DNA from: Cupriavidus basilensis
GTDB taxonomy: Bacteria > Pseudomonadota > Gammaproteobacteria > Burkholderiales > Burkholderiaceae
Length of the DNA: 64,000 bases
Direction of reading: 5' to 3'
NCBI RefSeq assembly: GCF_008801925.2
Contig: NZ_CP062803.1
Span: forward strand, 2,852,001-2,916,000
Each line of letters begins with the position of its first letter. The stretch's first letter is position 1. The translations under genes and the position numbers were made by a program. Of this stretch, positions 61,589-64,000 are shown piece after piece. Below the pieces are notes generated by a model that saw only the letters and a list, made by a program, of their open reading frames with translations, ran no database searches and was not told where the DNA came from.

Positions 61589-61948
61589 ATGCACAACCGC
61601 AACCTCACTTCCCGTTTTGCCCAGCGCGCCGCCGTGGCCCTGGGCGCCGCCGCGCTGCCGGCGCTGTCGTTCGCGCAAGGTCTGCCGCAATTGGAGAACC
61701 CCACGCGCGGCACCGGCAACGGCATCATGGAGACGATCCGCAACTACGGCTACGACATCATCATGCTCGTGGCCCTGCTGGTGGTGGCGTCGATGTTCAT
61801 CGGCGTCTGCTACCACGCCTACGGGACCTACGCGGAGATCCACACCGGCCGCAAGACGTGGGGCCAGTTCGGCCTCACGGTCGCTATCGGCGCCGTGCTG
61901 CTTGTGATCGGCATCTGGCTGCTCACCGAAGCCACCGGCATCCTGTAA
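61589..61948 (+). CDS. TIGR03745-family ICE pilin-like membrane protein
   Basis: 119 aa: signal peptide ending SFAQ near residue 31, then GNGIMETIRNYGYDIIMLVALLVVA and a second helix AIGAVLLVIGIWLLTEATGIL. This two-helix layout is that of VirB2/TrbC-type major pilins. Confidence 0.88.
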   Translation: MHNRNLTSRFAQRAAVALGAAALPALSFAQGLPQLENPTRGTGNGIMETIRNYGYDIIMLVALLVVASMFIGVCYHAYGTYAEIHTGRKTWGQFGLTVAIGAVLLVIGIWLLTEATGIL

Positions 61949-61959
61949 GCGAGGCCGGT

Positions 61960-62358
61960 ATGTCCGAGCAGCAGCACGTCCGTGCGGACGGAACGGTCAC
62001 CTTCCTTCCGCACCGGCTCAACCGCCATCCCGTTGTGGTGCGCGGCCTCACCGCTGACGAACTCTGGATTTGCTGCGGCCTGTCCGGTGCCGCCGGCCTG
62101 CTGGTCGGCGCGCCGCTGTCCTGGGTGTTCCGCACGATCGCGCTGGCGCCGACCTTCGTCGTCCTGGGCGTGGCGCTCGGCGTCTTCATCGGCGGCGGCA
62201 TCCTGCGCCGCCTCAAGCGTGGGCGTCCCGACACCTGGCTGTATCGGCAACTGCAATGGCGCATCGCCACGCGCCATCCGCTGATGGCCGGCTGGGTGGG
62301 TGGCCATGTGCTGATCTCGCGCTCGGGCTTCTGGTCCACCCGCAGGAGCATGCGATGA
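61960..62358 (+). CDS. TIGR03750-family ICE conjugal transfer protein
   Basis: 132 aa, two membrane helices (about 45-65 and 70-90). FLPHRLNRHPVVVRGLTADEL and DTWLYRQLQWRIATRHPLM match the family, comparable with TraE/VirB3-type proteins. The ATG at 61960 follows GAGG; its stop overlaps the next start. Confidence 0.88.
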   Translation: MSEQQHVRADGTVTFLPHRLNRHPVVVRGLTADELWICCGLSGAAGLLVGAPLSWVFRTIALAPTFVVLGVALGVFIGGGILRRLKRGRPDTWLYRQLQWRIATRHPLMAGWVGGHVLISRSGFWSTRRSMR

Positions 62359-63047
62359 GCCGCTTCAAAAACGAGATCACCCACCTGCAGGCGCACATCA
62401 AGACCTTGCGGCTGGCCGCGGGCGCGCTGGTCGTCGTCGCCCTGGTCATGGGCGGCGGCTGGTGGAGCGCGCCGCGCGACCTGACCATCCACGTCCCGCC
62501 CGACCTGCGCTCTGGCAGTACCCGCAAGTGGTGGGAAGTGCCGCCCGAATCGGTCTATGCGTTCACGTTCTACGTGTTCCAGACGCTGAACCGCTGGCCA
62601 ACCAATGGCGAGGAAGACTACTCGCGCAACCTCCACACGCTCTCGCCGTACCTTACCCCGTCCTGCCAGGCCTTCCTGCGCGCGGACTACGACTACCGCC
62701 GTTCCACGGGCGAGCTGCGCCAGCGCGTGCGCGGGATTTATGAGATCCCCGGCCGCGGCTACGGCGACGACCCCACGGCGCGCGTGCGCGTGGTCTCCGA
62801 CCGCGACTGGGTGGTGACGCTCGACATCACCGCCGACGAGTACTACGGCGCCGAGCAGGTCAAGCGCGCGCTCGTGCGCTACCCGGTGAAGGTCACGCGG
62901 GTGGACGTCGATCCCGCCCGCAACCCCTTCGGCCTGGCGCTGGACTGCTACGACGGCGCGCCCCAGCGCATCAGCGCACCGGAGCCGACTCGCCCGGCAC
63001 CTGGCGGCCTGTCTCCGCAAGCGCCCCAAGGAGGAAACACCCCATGA
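62355..63047 (+). CDS. TIGR03746-family ICE protein
   Basis: 230 aa. One N-terminal membrane helix (AAGALVVVALVMGGGWW) and a periplasmic NTF2/VirB8-like domain (RKWWEVPPESVYAFTFYVFQTL, RWPTNGEEDYSRNLHTLSPYL). Analogous to VirB8/TraE in the core channel. Ends in a Pro-rich tail, overlapping the next gene by 4 nt. Confidence 0.9.
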   Translation: MSRFKNEITHLQAHIKTLRLAAGALVVVALVMGGGWWSAPRDLTIHVPPDLRSGSTRKWWEVPPESVYAFTFYVFQTLNRWPTNGEEDYSRNLHTLSPYLTPSCQAFLRADYDYRRSTGELRQRVRGIYEIPGRGYGDDPTARVRVVSDRDWVVTLDITADEYYGAEQVKRALVRYPVKVTRVDVDPARNPFGLALDCYDGAPQRISAPEPTRPAPGGLSPQAPQGGNTP

Positions 63048-63961
63048 AGCATCCTGTACTCGTGCTGCTGGGGCTGCTGGCCGTGGCCGCGGCACCCGTC
63101 TCCCATGCTGTGGAGATTCTGCGGTGGGAACGCATGCCGCTGGCGGTGCCGCTGAAGGTCGGCCAGGAGCGCATCGTGTTCATCGACCGGAACGTCCGCG
63201 TGGGCGTGCCCGCAGGCGTGGGCGAACGCCTGCGCGTGCAGAGCGCAGGTGGCGCGGTGTACCTGCGCGCCAGCGAGCCGATCGAGCCCACGCGGCTGCA
63301 ATTGCAGGACGCCGACACGGGCGCGCTGATCCTGCTCGACATTGCGGCCGAGCCGCCCAAAGACGGCGAAGCCGAGCTGGAGCCGGTGCGCATCGTCGAG
63401 GGCAGCAGCACCCCTGCGCGCTACGGCGATCAGCCAGGCGGTGCCGATGAGGCCCCGGCACGCGCCCAGGACCAAGCAGGTACGCGGGCGACCCGGCGCG
63501 AAACCCCGGTTCCGGTCGTCCTGACGCGCTTCGCCGCGCAGAACCTCTACGCGCCGCTGCGCACTGTGGAGTCGCTGCCTGGCGTCATGCGGGTGAACCT
63601 GCGCCGTGACCTCGACCTGGACACACTGATGCCAACGCTGCCCGTGCGCGCGGTCGCACTCGCGTCGTGGCGCCTGGAGGACCAGTGGGTCACTGCCGTG
63701 CGCCTGACCAACAGCAGCAGCGGCTGGGTCACGCTCGACCCGCGCGTGCTGCAAGGCGATTTCCTCACCGCCACCTTCCAGCACGAAGCGCTCGGACCGC
63801 GCGGGACGCCCGAGGACACGACCGTCCTGTACCTGGTGACGCGCGGGCACGGCCTCGCGCAATCGCTGCTGCCGGCGATCCACCGCTTCGACCCGGCCGT
63901 GCATCTGCCGCAGCGGGAAGCTGAAGCCGACGATGGCAAGGAGGCCCGCCATGCGCAGTAA
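63044..63961 (+). CDS. TIGR03749-family ICE protein
   Basis: 305 aa with signal peptide (VLLGLLAVAAAPVSHAVE). Periplasmic beta-rich domain: ILRWERMPLAVPLKVGQERIVFIDRNVRVGVP and LPVRAVALASWRLEDQWVTAVRLTNSS. Comparable with TraK/VirB9-type secretion proteins. It overlaps the next start by 11 nt. Confidence 0.9.
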   Translation: MKHPVLVLLGLLAVAAAPVSHAVEILRWERMPLAVPLKVGQERIVFIDRNVRVGVPAGVGERLRVQSAGGAVYLRASEPIEPTRLQLQDADTGALILLDIAAEPPKDGEAELEPVRIVEGSSTPARYGDQPGGADEAPARAQDQAGTRATRRETPVPVVLTRFAAQNLYAPLRTVESLPGVMRVNLRRDLDLDTLMPTLPVRAVALASWRLEDQWVTAVRLTNSSSGWVTLDPRVLQGDFLTATFQHEALGPRGTPEDTTVLYLVTRGHGLAQSLLPAIHRFDPAVHLPQREAEADDGKEARHAQ

Positions 63962-64000
63962 CGGCTTGCTCAAGTGGCTGATGATCCCGGTCGCCTTGCT
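63951..64000 (+). CDS. start of the TIGR03752-family ICE protein (partial)
   Basis: ATG 63951 after GGAGG (AAGGAGGCCCGCC). The visible residues MRSNGLLKWLMIPVAL show a positively charged start and the beginning of a membrane helix, the usual opening of the TraB/VirB10-like TIGR03752 protein that follows TIGR03749. The rest is past the edge. Confidence 0.8.
   Translation, partial: MRSNGLLKWLMIPVAL

Overview
The window is high-GC betaproteobacterial DNA. Gene content and style suggest Cupriavidus or a close Burkholderiaceae relative, but the genus is not proven from the sequence. Positions 1 to about 15,095 look like ordinary chromosome: the end of a class I fumarase, murI, a two-domain AAA ATPase, an iron-regulated tonB-exbB-exbD cluster with two Fur-box-like sites and a hemP gene, small secreted proteins, a YeiH-type transporter with a divergent LysR regulator, a CPA2 antiporter, a chemoreceptor and tRNA-Leu, tRNA-Cys and tRNA-Gly.

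From position 15,096 to the end of the window the DNA is one end of an integrative and conjugative element (ICE) of the ICEclc/PAGI-2/PFGI-1 type. An 18-bp sequence that I recall as the ICEclc attachment core lies at 15096-15113 and is not part of a tRNA gene, so it is probably the distal att copy. The integrase and the target tRNA-Gly would then lie beyond the right edge. The first ICE module (15.9-26.1 kb) is regulatory and maintenance: a conserved unknown protein, AlpA, ParA, a small HicA-like protein, ParB, DUF2857, an STY4528-family protein, PFL_4669, DUF3158, SSB and topoisomerase III. Inside the STY4528 gene there is a DnaA-box match followed by a 13-bp hairpin and two 15-bp palindromic repeats, which looks like an embedded origin. 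Palindromes with the core TATCCCC-GGGGATA lie upstream of PFL_4669 and topB.

Three metal or metalloid resistance cargoes sit at three separate points. A cadmium/lead module (26.8-32.7 kb) has a CDF transporter lacking the C-terminal domain, CadR/PbrR, a P-type ATPase with four N-terminal metal-binding domains, an LspA/PbrC-type peptidase and a tiny Cys-rich exported peptide. It also carries two decayed genes and three MerR-type promoters. A 3.9-kb Tn21-type mercury transposon (37479-41411) has split a DUF3085 gene, leaving a 5-bp target duplication. Its transposase is an internally deleted, frameshifted remnant. An arsR-arsC-acr3-arsC-arsH operon (51.6-54.7 kb) lies between a helicase gene and the conjugation genes.

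Between the cargoes (33.4-51.6 kb) runs a long co-oriented series of poorly known ICE genes (DUF3577, DUF932, DUF3275, DUF6927, a methyltransferase, an SNF2-like helicase and small unknowns). Many are separated by spacers holding a GC-rich hairpin just upstream of the Shine-Dalgarno site. From 54.9 kb the tightly overlapping type IV secretion genes begin: PilL N-domain protein, TIGR03759, a lytic transglycosylase, TIGR03765, TraD, TIGR03747, RAQPRD, TIGR03758, TIGR03745, TIGR03750, TIGR03746, TIGR03749 and the start of TIGR03752. No CRISPR array, rRNA gene or intact insertion sequence was seen.
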